From: Alkalimarinus sediminis
Lineage (GTDB): Bacteria > Pseudomonadota > Gammaproteobacteria > Pseudomonadales > Oleiphilaceae
DNA length: 64,000 nt
Direction of reading: 5' to 3'
NCBI RefSeq assembly: GCF_026427595.1
Contig: NZ_CP101527.1
Location: 629,001-693,000 of the forward strand
This document shows, piece after piece, positions 1-8,800 of the stretch (its first letter is position 1; every line of letters begins with the position of its first letter). The translations under genes and the position numbers were made by a program. The notes beneath the pieces are model-generated. The model did not search any database. It was not told the DNA's origin and saw only the letters and a program-made list of their open reading frames with translations.

Positions 1-51
1 GATGGCCGCTTGATAGTGAGTGGTAAGGTGAAGGTTGATAGCGATGAGTGA
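1..51 (+). CDS. Possible 3' end of an unidentified gene (partial)
   Basis: Frame 1 is open from the first base to a TGA at 49-51 and would encode the C-terminus DGRLIVSGKVKVDSDE. The peptide looks like a charged, beta-type protein end, but 16 residues are too few to identify a family. An open frame of this length is also expected by chance. It is listed only because a gene would be expected to end near here upstream of adk. Confidence 0.25.
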   Translation, partial: DGRLIVSGKVKVDSDE

Positions 52-58
52 ATATCAG

Positions 59-93
59 CCTTGAACCTTGAACCTTGAACCTTGAACCTTGAA
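59..93. repeat. Five tandem copies of the heptamer CCTTGAA
   Basis: Five perfect copies of the 7-bp unit CCTTGAA lie directly after the possible gene end at 51 and before the adk promoter region. The unit length is not a multiple of three and no gene crosses it, so it is an intergenic microsatellite. It could vary in copy number between strains. Confidence 0.85.
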
Positions 94-115
94 TCGCCTC
101 CTTTTCCCCTTGCTG

Positions 116-145
116 TTGCCTTTTCTTACTCCAACTTCGTATAAT
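116..145 (+). promoter_or_regulatory. Candidate sigma-70 promoter for adk
   Basis: A consensus -10 hexamer TATAAT lies at 140-145. A TTGCCT hexamer at 116-121 sits 18 bp upstream, a good -35 match. Transcription would start near 152 and leave a leader of about 325 nt before adk. The leader contains the inverted repeat at 221-252. The promoter is predicted from sequence only; a closer promoter for adk is possible. Confidence 0.4.
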
Positions 146-220
146 GTCCGGCTCGCTATAACGGGTGTTCGGAAGAATAGGGTTCCAATTGAACGATTCA
201 CATGGCGTAACTAATTGATA

Positions 221-252
221 ATTCATCGAATTGGCGATGCCTTTCGATGAAT
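221..252 (+). other. 10-bp perfect inverted repeat in the adk leader
   Basis: ATTCATCGAA at 221-230 and its exact reverse complement TTCGATGAAT at 243-252 flank a 12-nt loop. No T-run follows, so it is not a standard terminator. It lies in the long untranslated stretch between the candidate promoter and adk and could be an RNA hairpin or a protein-binding palindrome. The rest of 146-477 shows no gene or tRNA that I can recognise. Confidence 0.5.
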
Positions 253-456
253 ATAAAGGCTTACAGCTGTAAATTGCTAGTCTGTGTTGATAAGTTGAAG
301 TGCTTAAACCGTTTAGGTCTTTCAATACAAGGTCGTATTGTTAGGGTTGAGTCTTTTTATCACAATGTATGGATACCGCGAAAACACTAGATTGGCCATT
401 AGCAAGACTGTAAAGCCGAAACGTATTTTTGATTAAATTTGAACTATTTTTTATAA

Positions 457-1134
<678 letters not shown>

Positions 1135-1189
1135 TTTCGCCAGGGTTGATAACACCTGAGGGGAGCTTTTCTAGCATCCCTCTAAAAGG

Positions 1190-1220
1190 GCTGTATCCGA
1201 AATCGGTGCAGCTTTTTTTT
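1190..1220 (+). terminator. Rho-independent terminator after adk
   Basis: GCTG at 1190-1193 pairs with CAGC at 1209-1212, and CCG at 1197-1199 pairs with CGG at 1204-1206 across a small internal loop. Eight T residues follow at 1213-1220. The position 55 bp after the adk stop fits a terminator. It ends about 20 bp before tsaB, so some read-through into tsaB is possible. Confidence 0.6.
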
Positions 1221-1241
1221 TGAATCAAAGAGAGTGTGATA

Positions 1242-1958
1242 ATGGCTTGTATACTTGGTCTTGATACTTCTTCTGAAGGCTGTTCTGCCGCACTAATCAA
1301 AGATGGTCAAGTGACCTCTGTTTACGAAGTGGTACCGCGTGACCATACGCGTAAAATTATTCCGATGATTCAACAAGTGCTCAAAGATAGCGATACCAAG
1401 CCAGAACAGCTTGATGCTATTGCATTTGGCAGAGGGCCAGGATCGTTTACGGGGTTACGTATTGCAGCAGGTGTGACGCAAGGTTTAGCCTATGGCTTGG
1501 ATGTTAAGGTTATCCCTGTTTCGACTTTAGAGGCGATGGCCCTTGAAGCGTTTGTTTTAGAGGGGCATCAGCGAGTGGCGACAGCTATTGATGCTCGCAT
1601 GGATGAAGTCTACTGGGGAGCATTTAAAGTCACTGAAAGTGGTGTGGTAGCACTTCAGTCTGAGCGCGTGTGCAAGCCAGAGCAGGTTTCACTGGCTGAA
1701 GATGATGCTAGCGACTCCTCATTTGCCGGAGTTGGTAGCGGCTGGTTGTTTGGCAAACGTATGCCCGAAAAGGTTCAGACCCTCGTATCGATAGGTGATC
1801 AAGCGCTTACAGCAAAAGCTGAATATATTGTCCGGATTGCAGATAGTAAGTATCGTGAGGCTAATGGTGTTTCAGATGAAATCGTTTCAGCTGAGCAAGC
1901 GATCCCGGTTTATTTGCGAGATACCGTTACTTGGAAAAAATTGCCAGGTCGAGAGTAG
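1242..1958 (+). CDS. tsaB: tRNA threonylcarbamoyladenosine biosynthesis protein TsaB
   Basis: TsaB is the non-catalytic ASKHA-fold partner that binds TsaD and TsaE to make N6-threonylcarbamoyladenosine at position 37 of ANN-decoding tRNAs. The 238-residue length is typical. The N-terminal ILGLDTSSEGCSAAL and the FGRGPGSFTGLRIAAGVTQGLA segment near residues 66-88 are family signatures. The frame also has a GTG at 1236, but the ATG at 1242 is preferred: AAAGAGAG lies at a normal ribosome-binding distance and the protein then starts MACILGLD. No partner tsa genes are nearby. Confidence 0.93.
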   Translation: MACILGLDTSSEGCSAALIKDGQVTSVYEVVPRDHTRKIIPMIQQVLKDSDTKPEQLDAIAFGRGPGSFTGLRIAAGVTQGLAYGLDVKVIPVSTLEAMALEAFVLEGHQRVATAIDARMDEVYWGAFKVTESGVVALQSERVCKPEQVSLAEDDASDSSFAGVGSGWLFGKRMPEKVQTLVSIGDQALTAKAEYIVRIADSKYREANGVSDEIVSAEQAIPVYLRDTVTWKKLPGRE

Positions 1959-1980
1959 TTAACTAATTTTTAGTGTCTAT

Positions 1981-2214
1981 GTTACTGTTCACTTCGAAGT
2001 TACTGTTCATTTGCAAGATGCTGCTCATTTGCAAGATGCTGCTCATTTGCAAGATGCTGCTCATTTCCAAGGTACTGTTGATTTCCAAGATGCTGTTGAT
2101 TTCCAAGGTACTGTTGATTTCCAAGATGCTGTTCATTTCTAAGATGCTGTTCATTTCTAAGATGCTGTTCATTTCTAAGATGCTGTTCATTTCCAAAATA
2201 CTATTCGTTTCCAA
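1981..2214. repeat. Array of thirteen 18-bp tandem repeats
   Basis: Thirteen diverged 18-bp units run from 1981 to 2214, with variants such as GATGCTGTTCATTTCCAA and GATGCTGCTCATTTGCAA. The array runs straight into GATACTGTCATTCCCGCG at 2215, where the palindromic element arm begins in register with the repeat. Because 18 is a multiple of three, long frames open on both strands with monotonous repeats. These are artefacts of the array, not genes. The 377-bp gap between tsaB and uppP is otherwise empty. Confidence 0.9.
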
Positions 2215-2220
2215 GATACT

Positions 2221-2247
2221 GTCATTCCCGCGAAGGCGGGAATCCAC
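2221..2247. repeat. Half copy of the palindromic element (copy 1)
   Basis: The sequence starts GTCATTCCCGCGAAGGCGGG and contains the short palindrome CCCGCGAAGGCGGG. The same arm recurs at 4527 and 7539 with its inverted partner. Here only the left arm is present. This sequence type is a widespread dispersed repeat in proteobacterial genomes. The copy lies in the tsaB-uppP gap, 89 bp before uppP. Confidence 0.85.
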
Positions 2248-2335
2248 TATCATGATGCAACTTAAAAAGCTGGATACTTGTCTTAGTACGGGTGACAAGG
2301 CTATAAAGATTAAAAAGATCGCTTAAGGAACAAAA

Positions 2336-3136
2336 ATGGATTGGTTTCAAACGTTAGCGCTTGCGCTTATTCAGGGGTTAACTGAGTTTTTACCCGTATC
2401 AAGTTCTGCGCACTTGATATTGCCTTCTCAAGTTCTAGGGTGGGCTGACCAAGGCTTGGCATTTGATGTAGCTGTTCATGTGGGGACGTTGTTAGCAGTA
2501 GTGCTCTATTTTCGTCGAGATGTGATTAGCCTGACTCAATCATGGCTTGGCAGTGTGGTAAAACGGCAACATAGTGATGAGAGTCGTTTAGCGTGGCTGA
2601 TTATTCTTGCGACCATTCCCGCAGGTGTTGCGGGTCTTTTGCTTGATGACTTTATCGAGGCTAATTTGCGCTCTGCCGCAGTCATTGCCACAACAACGGT
2701 ATTGTTTGGTTTGGTGTTGTGGTGGTCTGACTTTAAAGGTAGTCGCAGTCGTGCGTTAACCACTATTAATTGGAAAGACGCTCTAGTGATTGGATTCTCG
2801 CAGGCGTTGGCGCTAATCCCCGGCACATCTCGTTCGGGTATTACGATGACTGCAGCACTGCTGATCGGCTTTAGTCGAGATGCAGCGGCTCGTTACTCTT
2901 TTTTACTATCGATCCCACTGATTGCTGCAGCCGGATTACTTAAAGGTCTTGAACTAGCTGAAACCGGCACAGATGCACAGTGGACAATGGTCGGCGTCGG
3001 CACTGTTGCTGCATTTTTGAGCGCCTATGCCTGCATTCATCTATTTTTGAGCTTTCTAGAGCGGATAGGTTTTACACCGTTTGTCATTTATCGACTTTTA
3101 CTAGGCGCAGTTTTAGGTTTATATTTACTGATGTAA
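2336..3136 (+). CDS. uppP: Undecaprenyl-diphosphatase UppP (BacA)
   Basis: This integral membrane enzyme removes a phosphate from undecaprenyl pyrophosphate, recycling the lipid carrier for peptidoglycan and other envelope glycans. Overexpression of homologues gives bacitracin resistance. The 266-residue protein is of normal length and hydrophobic throughout, with about eight membrane segments. Both family motifs are present: [13 protein letters not shown] near residues 16-28, containing the catalytic glutamate, and [10 protein letters not shown] near residues 162-171, containing the catalytic arginine. The ATG follows AAGGAACAAAA. It appears to be a single-gene unit downstream of the repeat array. 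Confidence 0.96.
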   Translation: MDWFQTLALALIQGLTEFLPVSSSAHLILPSQVLGWADQGLAFDVAVHVGTLLAVVLYFRRDVISLTQSWLGSVVKRQHSDESRLAWLIILATIPAGVAGLLLDDFIEANLRSAAVIATTTVLFGLVLWWSDFKGSRSRALTTINWKDALVIGFSQALALIPGTSRSGITMTAALLIGFSRDAAARYSFLLSIPLIAAAGLLKGLELAETGTDAQWTMVGVGTVAAFLSAYACIHLFLSFLERIGFTPFVIYRLLLGAVLGLYLLM

Positions 3137-3249
3137 TGTGACAGTTTAGCTATACCATGAGATAGCTTTACATGCTTCAGCCCGCATAAGGCGATGGTGT
3201 AAAGTGGTTGTTAAGACGTAAAAACAAATAAAAATGACGGTAGCATTGG

Positions 3250-3582
3250 GTGGATATAAATAACGCGATTATCCCGGTAACGATAAACCGACCTCAGCCC
3301 GAGGGGGTTAACCCCCGCCTGCCGCAAAGTAATGAGTTGTCGGGTGAAGTAGCTCGAGAGCGCCGCTCAGACCGAGTTAATCGTGACACCATTGACCCAG
3401 CAGAATTACAGCGTCGCGTTGAGCAGAAACAGGCCACTCAAGCTATTGATGTGACCCGCTCTCAATCTCCTGAGTCTTTGCCATTAAACACTCAGCAAGC
3501 ACTTAATACCTATCAGCAGACCGAAGTTGCAGCACAAGAGTTTGAGGGTGGTGTGTTAGTTGGTATTGACCTGTTTGCTTAG
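3250..3582 (+). CDS. Conserved-looking small hypothetical protein
   Basis: I do not recognise this 110-residue protein. It is hydrophilic, rich in Gln, Arg, Pro and Asn, and lacks a signal peptide and membrane segments. The middle (RVEQKQATQAI) could form a short helix. The end, LNTYQQTEVAAQEFEGGVLVGIDLFA, looks ordered and ends exactly at the stop, which is unlike random translation. The start is a GTG at 3250; no ATG is available in frame. It ends 14 bp before rsmJ and is probably cotranscribed with it. Pseudomonads carry similarly placed small proteins ending in a VGVD-like motif, but I cannot assign a function. Confidence 0.65.
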   Translation: MDINNAIIPVTINRPQPEGVNPRLPQSNELSGEVARERRSDRVNRDTIDPAELQRRVEQKQATQAIDVTRSQSPESLPLNTQQALNTYQQTEVAAQEFEGGVLVGIDLFA

Positions 3583-3596
3583 ATGAAAGCCTATAA

Positions 3597-4421
3597 ATGA
3601 ATCCTATCAATATAAAAGAGTCTTTGGCTGTATCTGTTAGTGGGTGCGGTAATGAGGCAGTCGCGTCTGATTTTGCTCAGCGCCTAGGCTTAGAAATGCT
3701 AGGGGAGGTGAAACCCTCAAAAGAGCGCCGATTTCCTTTTTTAATGGTCTATGATCAATATGGCCCCTCATTAGTTGAGACTGGAAAAGGCGCACCAGGG
3801 CCCGTAAGGGCAGACTTTGTGTCTGGCAAGGTTGATCATCGACGTAAGTTCGGTGGCGGCAAAGGCCAGCTTATTGCGAAGGCCGTAGGCTTAAAGTCTG
3901 GCATTACTCCTCATGTTCTAGATGGAACTGCAGGGTTAGGAAGAGATGCATTTGTTTTAGCTAGTCTAGGCTGCGAAGTGACGCTTTTAGAGCGATCCCC
4001 TGTCGTAGCTGAACTTCTATCAGCAGGGCTCGAACAGGCCCGTTTATCGTATGATGTTGCGCCTATAATTGCGCTGATGACGATGATTAGTGCAGATAGC
4101 ATTGAGTGGCTAACGACTCAGGCTGAAGCTGTGGCTGATGTAATCTATCTTGACCCCATGTTTCCTGACCGTGATAAGTCGTCGTTAGTTAAAAAAGAGA
4201 TGCGATTGTTTAAACCGTTAGTGGGTGGTGATTTAGATGCATCCGCATTACTTAAAGCGGCACTAGAGAAAGCTCGATACCGCGTAGTGGTTAAACGCCC
4301 CCGTAAAGCGCCTGAAATAGAGGGTGTTAAGCCTACGTTAAAGCTCGAAGGCAAAAGTAGTCGCTATGATATTTATACGTTGAAATCGCTGGAAGGGTTG
4401 AGAGGAGCGTTGTCAGACTGA
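3597..4421 (+). CDS. rsmJ: 16S rRNA (guanine-1516-N2)-methyltransferase RsmJ
   Basis: RsmJ (YhiQ) uses S-adenosylmethionine to methylate G1516 of 16S rRNA. The 274-residue protein contains the SAM-binding motif [27 protein letters not shown] at about residues 103-129. The catalytic-type motif [15 protein letters not shown] is near residue 181. The family signature [19 protein letters not shown] lies upstream of the Rossmann core, as expected. The ATG at 3597 overlaps nothing and follows the small gene by 14 bp. It is somewhat longer than the roughly 250-residue E. coli enzyme because of its N-terminus. Confidence 0.95.
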   Translation: MNPINIKESLAVSVSGCGNEAVASDFAQRLGLEMLGEVKPSKERRFPFLMVYDQYGPSLVETGKGAPGPVRADFVSGKVDHRRKFGGGKGQLIAKAVGLKSGITPHVLDGTAGLGRDAFVLASLGCEVTLLERSPVVAELLSAGLEQARLSYDVAPIIALMTMISADSIEWLTTQAEAVADVIYLDPMFPDRDKSSLVKKEMRLFKPLVGGDLDASALLKAALEKARYRVVVKRPRKAPEIEGVKPTLKLEGKSSRYDIYTLKSLEGLRGALSD

Positions 4422-4526
4422 TCCATAAGTATTTAAGTGGAGGGCACGGTTTTAGTTGTCGTTCCCGTTTCTCATCTCTTTACCCGCTGTTATTTCAGCG
4501 ACCACTCATCATTCTCACGCGTATTT

Positions 4527-4595
4527 GTCATTCCCGCGAAGGCGGGAATCCACTGTCTTCTGAGGAGCATGGATCCCCGCCTTCGCGGGGATGAC
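4527..4595. repeat. Palindromic element, full copy (copy 2)
   Basis: The left arm GTCATTCCCGCGAAGGCGGG at 4527 is followed by AATCCAC and a spacer. The inverted right arm, ATGGATCCCCGCCTTCGCGGGGATGAC in two parts, ends at 4595. The arms are near-perfect inverted repeats, so the unit could fold as a long hairpin or act like a small non-autonomous element. The right end GGGATGACCTGA is partly repeated at 4612-4623. It lies between convergent rsmJ and plsB. The open frame across it is not a gene. Confidence 0.88.
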
Positions 4596-4654
4596 CTGAT
4601 GGGGGTATGCAGGGATGACCTGACGGGCTGCACATGGAGATAACAATAATAACT

Positions 4655-7138
4655 TTAACTTAGCGTCGTCACCTGCAATACACCCTGTCTCATCTCTGCG
4701 TTTAATACGAGTTTGGCATCCTCTACTACGCCTGCTAGTTTTTCGCTGTAAATTAACTTCCCGGCTTCGTCTTCGGTGATAATACCGTTCTCTTTTAAGT
4801 TAGAGATAAAGTGCCTAAATAGTGTTTTATCGAAGAACTCTGGTGCATTAAGGCCGTAAAGAATAGACATGCGTTGAGCCATTTGCGTACTTTGCTCTTC
4901 AAGCTCAGCCGCATCTAATACGCCAGGTCCTTGATTACGCAATACCGCGATGCTGATGTAGTAGCGCTCGATAGTTTGAATAATAAATCGAGCCAGTACG
5001 CTTAGTAACACGAAATTTGCAGAGCCAGTGCTCGGGCGGCAAAGGCTATCACCTTCTACATGCAACATATCATTATTGATCAGAACATCTATCCACTGTT
5101 CTGCTACTTCAGAAATCTCTTCTTTGCTCCAATGAATGAATAGCTCTGCTTTGATATAGGGGTAGATGGAGCGTACTAAAAATACGACTTTCTCTCGCTT
5201 CATCATGGGGTTGTTTTGGAACAGGCTGGCAATAAGTGCTGGCACTGCGTACAGGTGAAGAATATTGTTGCGGTAATAAGTCATCAACGTGGCGTTATTA
5301 CCTTCAAGTGTAATGATGTCACCTAGGTTCTGCTTCTGTCTGGAGACTAATCCCATCTCTTCTGCATACTCTAGCCAGTCTTTACCACAACCCTCTGGAT
5401 AAGACATGTGGGGGCTATATGGCATCTGCTTTAACAGATTGCTAAAGGTATCCATCTGGCTAGCTAAGATCTTTTCATCCATTGCCTGCTTGGCGGTAGA
5501 TAGCAGTATTAACCCCGTCATATTGATAGGGTTGATAGAGGATGCATCGTTAATTCGAGTCACGATCTCATCTGCAAGCTCATTCACTACATGGTTAAGC
5601 CATTTGGGGCGATACTCAGCGTCATAGGCTTGATCTTTCCAGTGAGGCTGCTGTTCATCTAAAAACTTGCTCAAGAATATGGGGTCGCCAAAGTTAACAT
5701 TGACCTTACCAAATGACTTTCGAAGGTTAGATAGAGACCTGAACAGCCCGAATACGGACTCTTTCTCTTTCTTTTTGCCTCGTAACTCACCCAAGTAGGT
5801 GCGTCCTTCGAGTACTTTTTCATAACCTACATAAACCGGAACGAATGCTATAGGCTTGCTGCTGTTGCGGAGAAAGCTTCGAACTGTCATCGCTATCATG
5901 CCAGGGCGTGGCTGAAGAGTTCTTCCGGTGCGGCTACGGCCGCCTTCAACAAAGTACTCAACTGAATAGCCTTTCGAGAACATTTGATAGAGATACTCAT
6001 TAAAGATAGCAGCATACAGTTTATTATCTTTAAAACTGCGACGCATAAAGAAGGCTCCACCACGGCGAAGCAGTGGCCCTACAATCGGCATGTTGAGGTT
6101 AATTCCCGCTGCAATATGGGGCACCATAACTCCATGCTTATACAAAACGTATGAGAGCAGCAGATAATCGATATGGCTTCTGTGGCATGGTACATAGACC
6201 ACAGCATTCTCTTTTGCTATCTCTTGTACGGTTTCAATATTACGAATATTGACGCCGTTATATATTTTGTTCCAAACCCATGAGAGTAACCGAGATAAAA
6301 AGCGAATAACGGTCATCGAGAGGTTAGCTGCAATTTCATCACCATATTTAATGGCGCGAGCTTTTACCTTTTCTGGGGAGATGCCTTCTTCTTTGGCTGT
6401 CTCGCGAATAACATCTTTTACTACAGTGCTATGGATTAGGGAGTGCACCAAGGTGCGGCGGTGAGATAAATCTGGCCCTAGAATTGCCTGACGAGTGCGG
6501 CGAAAGTGTACTCGTAATATTCTAGCTAACTTACGAGTGGCGATCTCTTCGTGATTCTCTGTCTCGCTGCTGGTCTCGTCAACAATGCTCTTTAATGAGA
6601 TAGGTTTGCTGAACTGAACAAATGTTCTTCGCCCATGTACCAAGATAATTAAAAATTTCTGCAGCCGACCTGCAACCGACCAGCTATCTGACAGCAACAT
6701 TTTAAACATGGATTTTTGTTTTTCTGGTTCACGCCCCCAGAGCAACGATACAGGTACAATTTGCACGTCAAGGTCTGAATTTAAAGTTGCTTCATGCACC
6801 ATATGCTTGAGACGTTGAGTGACCGTTGGACTCTGGCGTTTGCGAAACCATTGCCCCTGTCGTGAATATAAAAAGAAAAAAGAACGACGAATGCCTTTCC
6901 CGCCAATAGGAAGAGGCGCTTGTGATGAGGGTAGACCAGCAGCAAGACACTCTTGCTCCAGTACCAGACGACTAGAAAACGAGCTGTATTGCAATACATA
7001 GCAGACTGGCTTGTCGGGGTCGAGTTGCAAAAAGTCTTTTTCGTTACCTACAACTTCGGTTTTTACCCAGAAAAAAAGTATTTTTCTTAAAATAGTAAAG
7101 AAAAAGGAGCTTAATCCTAAAAAGTGGCTCATAGTCAT
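4655..7138 (-). CDS. plsB: Glycerol-3-phosphate 1-O-acyltransferase PlsB
   Basis: PlsB transfers an acyl chain from acyl-ACP or acyl-CoA to sn-glycerol 3-phosphate, the first step of phospholipid synthesis, at the inner membrane. The 827 residues match the E. coli-type enzyme (about 807). Acyltransferase motif I, HRSHID, has its catalytic pair at His319 and Asp324. Motif II is GGAFFMRRSFK, motif III is VEGGRSRTGR, and motif IV is AFVPVYVGYEKV. The start MTM at 7138 is preceded by a weak ribosome-binding site. The gene stands alone, convergent with rsmJ. In an organism that also carries a fatty acyl-CoA reductase, PlsB would compete for the same acyl pool; that link is inference. Confidence 0.97.
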   Translation of the reverse strand: MTMSHFLGLSSFFFTILRKILFFWVKTEVVGNEKDFLQLDPDKPVCYVLQYSSFSSRLVLEQECLAAGLPSSQAPLPIGGKGIRRSFFFLYSRQGQWFRKRQSPTVTQRLKHMVHEATLNSDLDVQIVPVSLLWGREPEKQKSMFKMLLSDSWSVAGRLQKFLIILVHGRRTFVQFSKPISLKSIVDETSSETENHEEIATRKLARILRVHFRRTRQAILGPDLSHRRTLVHSLIHSTVVKDVIRETAKEEGISPEKVKARAIKYGDEIAANLSMTVIRFLSRLLSWVWNKIYNGVNIRNIETVQEIAKENAVVYVPCHRSHIDYLLLSYVLYKHGVMVPHIAAGINLNMPIVGPLLRRGGAFFMRRSFKDNKLYAAIFNEYLYQMFSKGYSVEYFVEGGRSRTGRTLQPRPGMIAMTVRSFLRNSSKPIAFVPVYVGYEKVLEGRTYLGELRGKKKEKESVFGLFRSLSNLRKSFGKVNVNFGDPIFLSKFLDEQQPHWKDQAYDAEYRPKWLNHVVNELADEIVTRINDASSINPINMTGLILLSTAKQAMDEKILASQMDTFSNLLKQMPYSPHMSYPEGCGKDWLEYAEEMGLVSRQKQNLGDIITLEGNNATLMTYYRNNILHLYAVPALIASLFQNNPMMKREKVVFLVRSIYPYIKAELFIHWSKEEISEVAEQWIDVLINNDMLHVEGDSLCRPSTGSANFVLLSVLARFIIQTIERYYISIAVLRNQGPGVLDAAELEEQSTQMAQRMSILYGLNAPEFFDKTLFRHFISNLKENGIITEDEAGKLIYSEKLAGVVEDAKLVLNAEMRQGVLQVTTLS

Positions 7139-7444
7139 ATCTTTAAGTAGCTAAACAATAGTAAGTAAGTTTATCTGTTAACGTTAAAGAGAGTAAAGCT
7201 CAAACCTTCCAATATCATTACCAAAAAGTATAAGAGATATTTCTGTTTGTCTGTGAATCGATCTATTTAACTGCTTGAAAAGCATATAAACTGCTCATAT
7301 ATTCTGAGTGTTGGATGGTCGACAGTCAGACAGGTTATACAAATTACTTGTAGTAATTTTAGCTAATTGCTCGCAGGGGCTCTTATTTAGCGCTTATTTA
7401 GGGGGGCAGACCGCTTATTTGAAGTGATTCTGGCCGATTGCTTA

Positions 7445-7536
7445 TTGTCATTCTGGCTCATAGATAATTGTCATTTTGGCTCATAGCTAATTGTCATTCT
7501 GGCTCATAGATAATTGTCATTCTGGCTCATAGATAA
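7445..7536. repeat. Four 23-bp tandem repeats left of element copy 3
   Basis: Four units beginning TTGTCATTCTGGCTCATAG occupy 7445-7536. The second unit carries two substitutions. A fifth partial unit continues as TTGTCATTCCCGCG at 7537, the left arm of the palindromic element. The shared TTGTCATT suggests the array arose by duplication at the border of the element. The stretch 7139-7444, upstream of the array, is AT-rich and shows no gene. Confidence 0.88.
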
Positions 7537-7538
7537 TT

Positions 7539-7607
7539 GTCATTCCCGCGAAGGCGGGAATCCACTCTTTTCTATGAGGCATGGATCCCCGCCTTCGCGG
7601 AGATGAC
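7539..7607. repeat. Palindromic element, full copy (copy 3)
   Basis: The left arm GTCATTCCCGCGAAGGCGGG begins at 7539 and the inverted right arm CCCGCCTTCGCGGAGATGAC ends at 7607. Organisation and spacer match the copy at 4527-4595. This copy is bordered by tandem arrays on both sides: 23-bp units on the left and 21-bp units on the right. Confidence 0.88.
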
Positions 7608-7808
7608 GGTTAGGCGCTCGGAGATGACGGCTAGGCGCTCGGAGATGACGGTTAGGCGCTCGGAGATGACGGTTAGGCGCTCGGAGATGACGGTTAGGCG
7701 CTCGGAGATGATGGTTAGGCGCCCGGGAATGGCAGTTAGGCGCTCGGGGATGACATTATGCGTCCGGGAATGACAGTCAGGTGCGCAGGAAAGGCGGTTA
7801 GGGGCTTG
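7601..7808. repeat. About ten 21-bp tandem repeats right of element copy 3
   Basis: Units of 21 bp beginning AGATGACGGTTAGGCGCTCG start at 7601 inside the right end of the element. The first five or six are nearly identical; later ones diverge and one unit is 20 bp. A 21-bp period is seven codons, so one frame reads as repeats of MTVRRSE. This is an array artefact and not a gene. The decay of identity away from the element fits growth from its border. Confidence 0.88.
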
Positions 7809-7873
7809 TTAGGTTGTTGGCAATCTTTTTGAATCATATATAAAAATAGTCAAGAGGGAGTTATTCACTCGTC

Positions 7874-8800
7874 ATGATCCAGATTTCAGAATTAACTCGA
7901 AAATTTGGTCCGTTTACCGCTGTTAATAAGGTCAGCTTTGACGTTAAGCCAGGTGAAGTACTTGGCTTTTTAGGTCCTAACGGCGCAGGTAAATCAACCA
8001 CCATGAAGATGATTACTGGGTTCTTAACGCCTACCACCGGAGAGGTGTCGGTAATGGGGCAAGATGTAACTAAGAACCCCTTGGATGCTCAAAAGCAAAT
8101 GGGCTACTTGCCAGAAGGTGCACCCTCTTATGGTGATATGACTGTTCTGAATTTCCTGAGGTTTATCGGCAAGGTTCGTGGCTTCAAGGGGGATGAGCTT
8201 GAGCAGCGTATCAATAAGGTTGTCAGTCAGGTGGCGCTTTCTGGGGTGTTAAATCAGCGTATTGAGACATTATCTAAAGGGTTTAAACGTCGAGTTGGCA
8301 TTGCTCAAGCCATAATACATGATCCACAAGTACTCATTCTCGATGAGCCTACAGACGGTCTTGATCCCAACCAGAAACACCAAGTCAGAGAGCTGATCAG
8401 AAATCTTGCCAAAGATAAAATTGTGATCATTTCAACCCATATTCTTGAAGAAGTGAGTGCTGTATGTAGTCGAGCACTGATTATCGCCTCTGGCAGTATC
8501 GTCTTTGATGGTACCCCTGCTGAATTAGCTGCTAAATCAAAATTCCATAATGCGGTCTCGGTTAAGTTTACGCATGCTTACGAGGTGAAACAAAAACTTG
8601 AGTCCTTAGTCAATGTGTATCGCATTGAATGTGACGAAGAGAGTGGCTTGATTACCGTATTCCCCGAGGCGGGTAAAACGGTGCTCAAGCAAGTTAATGA
8701 GCTTATTCATGCACAAGATTGGGAGGTAGAGGAATTGCATGTTGAAAAAGGGCGGCTTGATGATGTGTTCCGTCAGGTCACTGTAGGGGAGGTTGCATGA
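7874..8800 (+). CDS. ABC transporter ATP-binding protein, GldA type
   Basis: This is the ATPase of an ABC-2 type exporter. Walker A LGPNGAGKST is at residues 33-42 and Walker B VLILDEPTDGLD follows near residue 155. The H-loop is in IISTHIL. The signature reads LSKGFKRRVGIAQA, the usual variant in this subfamily instead of LSGGQ. The 308-residue length includes a C-terminal domain of about 90 residues after the nucleotide-binding domain, as in GldA and NosF-like proteins. Its stop overlaps the permease start (ATGA), so the two are translationally coupled. The substrate is unknown; outside Bacteroidetes such systems are not tied to gliding. Confidence 0.9.
   Translation: MIQISELTRKFGPFTAVNKVSFDVKPGEVLGFLGPNGAGKSTTMKMITGFLTPTTGEVSVMGQDVTKNPLDAQKQMGYLPEGAPSYGDMTVLNFLRFIGKVRGFKGDELEQRINKVVSQVALSGVLNQRIETLSKGFKRRVGIAQAIIHDPQVLILDEPTDGLDPNQKHQVRELIRNLAKDKIVIISTHILEEVSAVCSRALIIASGSIVFDGTPAELAAKSKFHNAVSVKFTHAYEVKQKLESLVNVYRIECDEESGLITVFPEAGKTVLKQVNELIHAQDWEVEELHVEKGRLDDVFRQVTVGEVA

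Noticed and set aside
1963-2326. Open frames of over 110 codons on both strands with repeated LLISKM/NSILEM units
   Set aside because: They are translations of the 18-bp tandem array; both strands stay open only because the period is a multiple of three. No ribosome-binding site or conserved segment.
4437-4643. 68-codon frame downstream of rsmJ
   Set aside because: It spans the palindromic element copy 2; the translated arm (VIPAKAGIH, DPRLRGDD) is the usual false peptide from this repeat.
7537-7773. 78-codon frame with repeats of MTVRRSE
   Set aside because: It reads through the palindromic element and the 21-bp array, whose period is seven codons.
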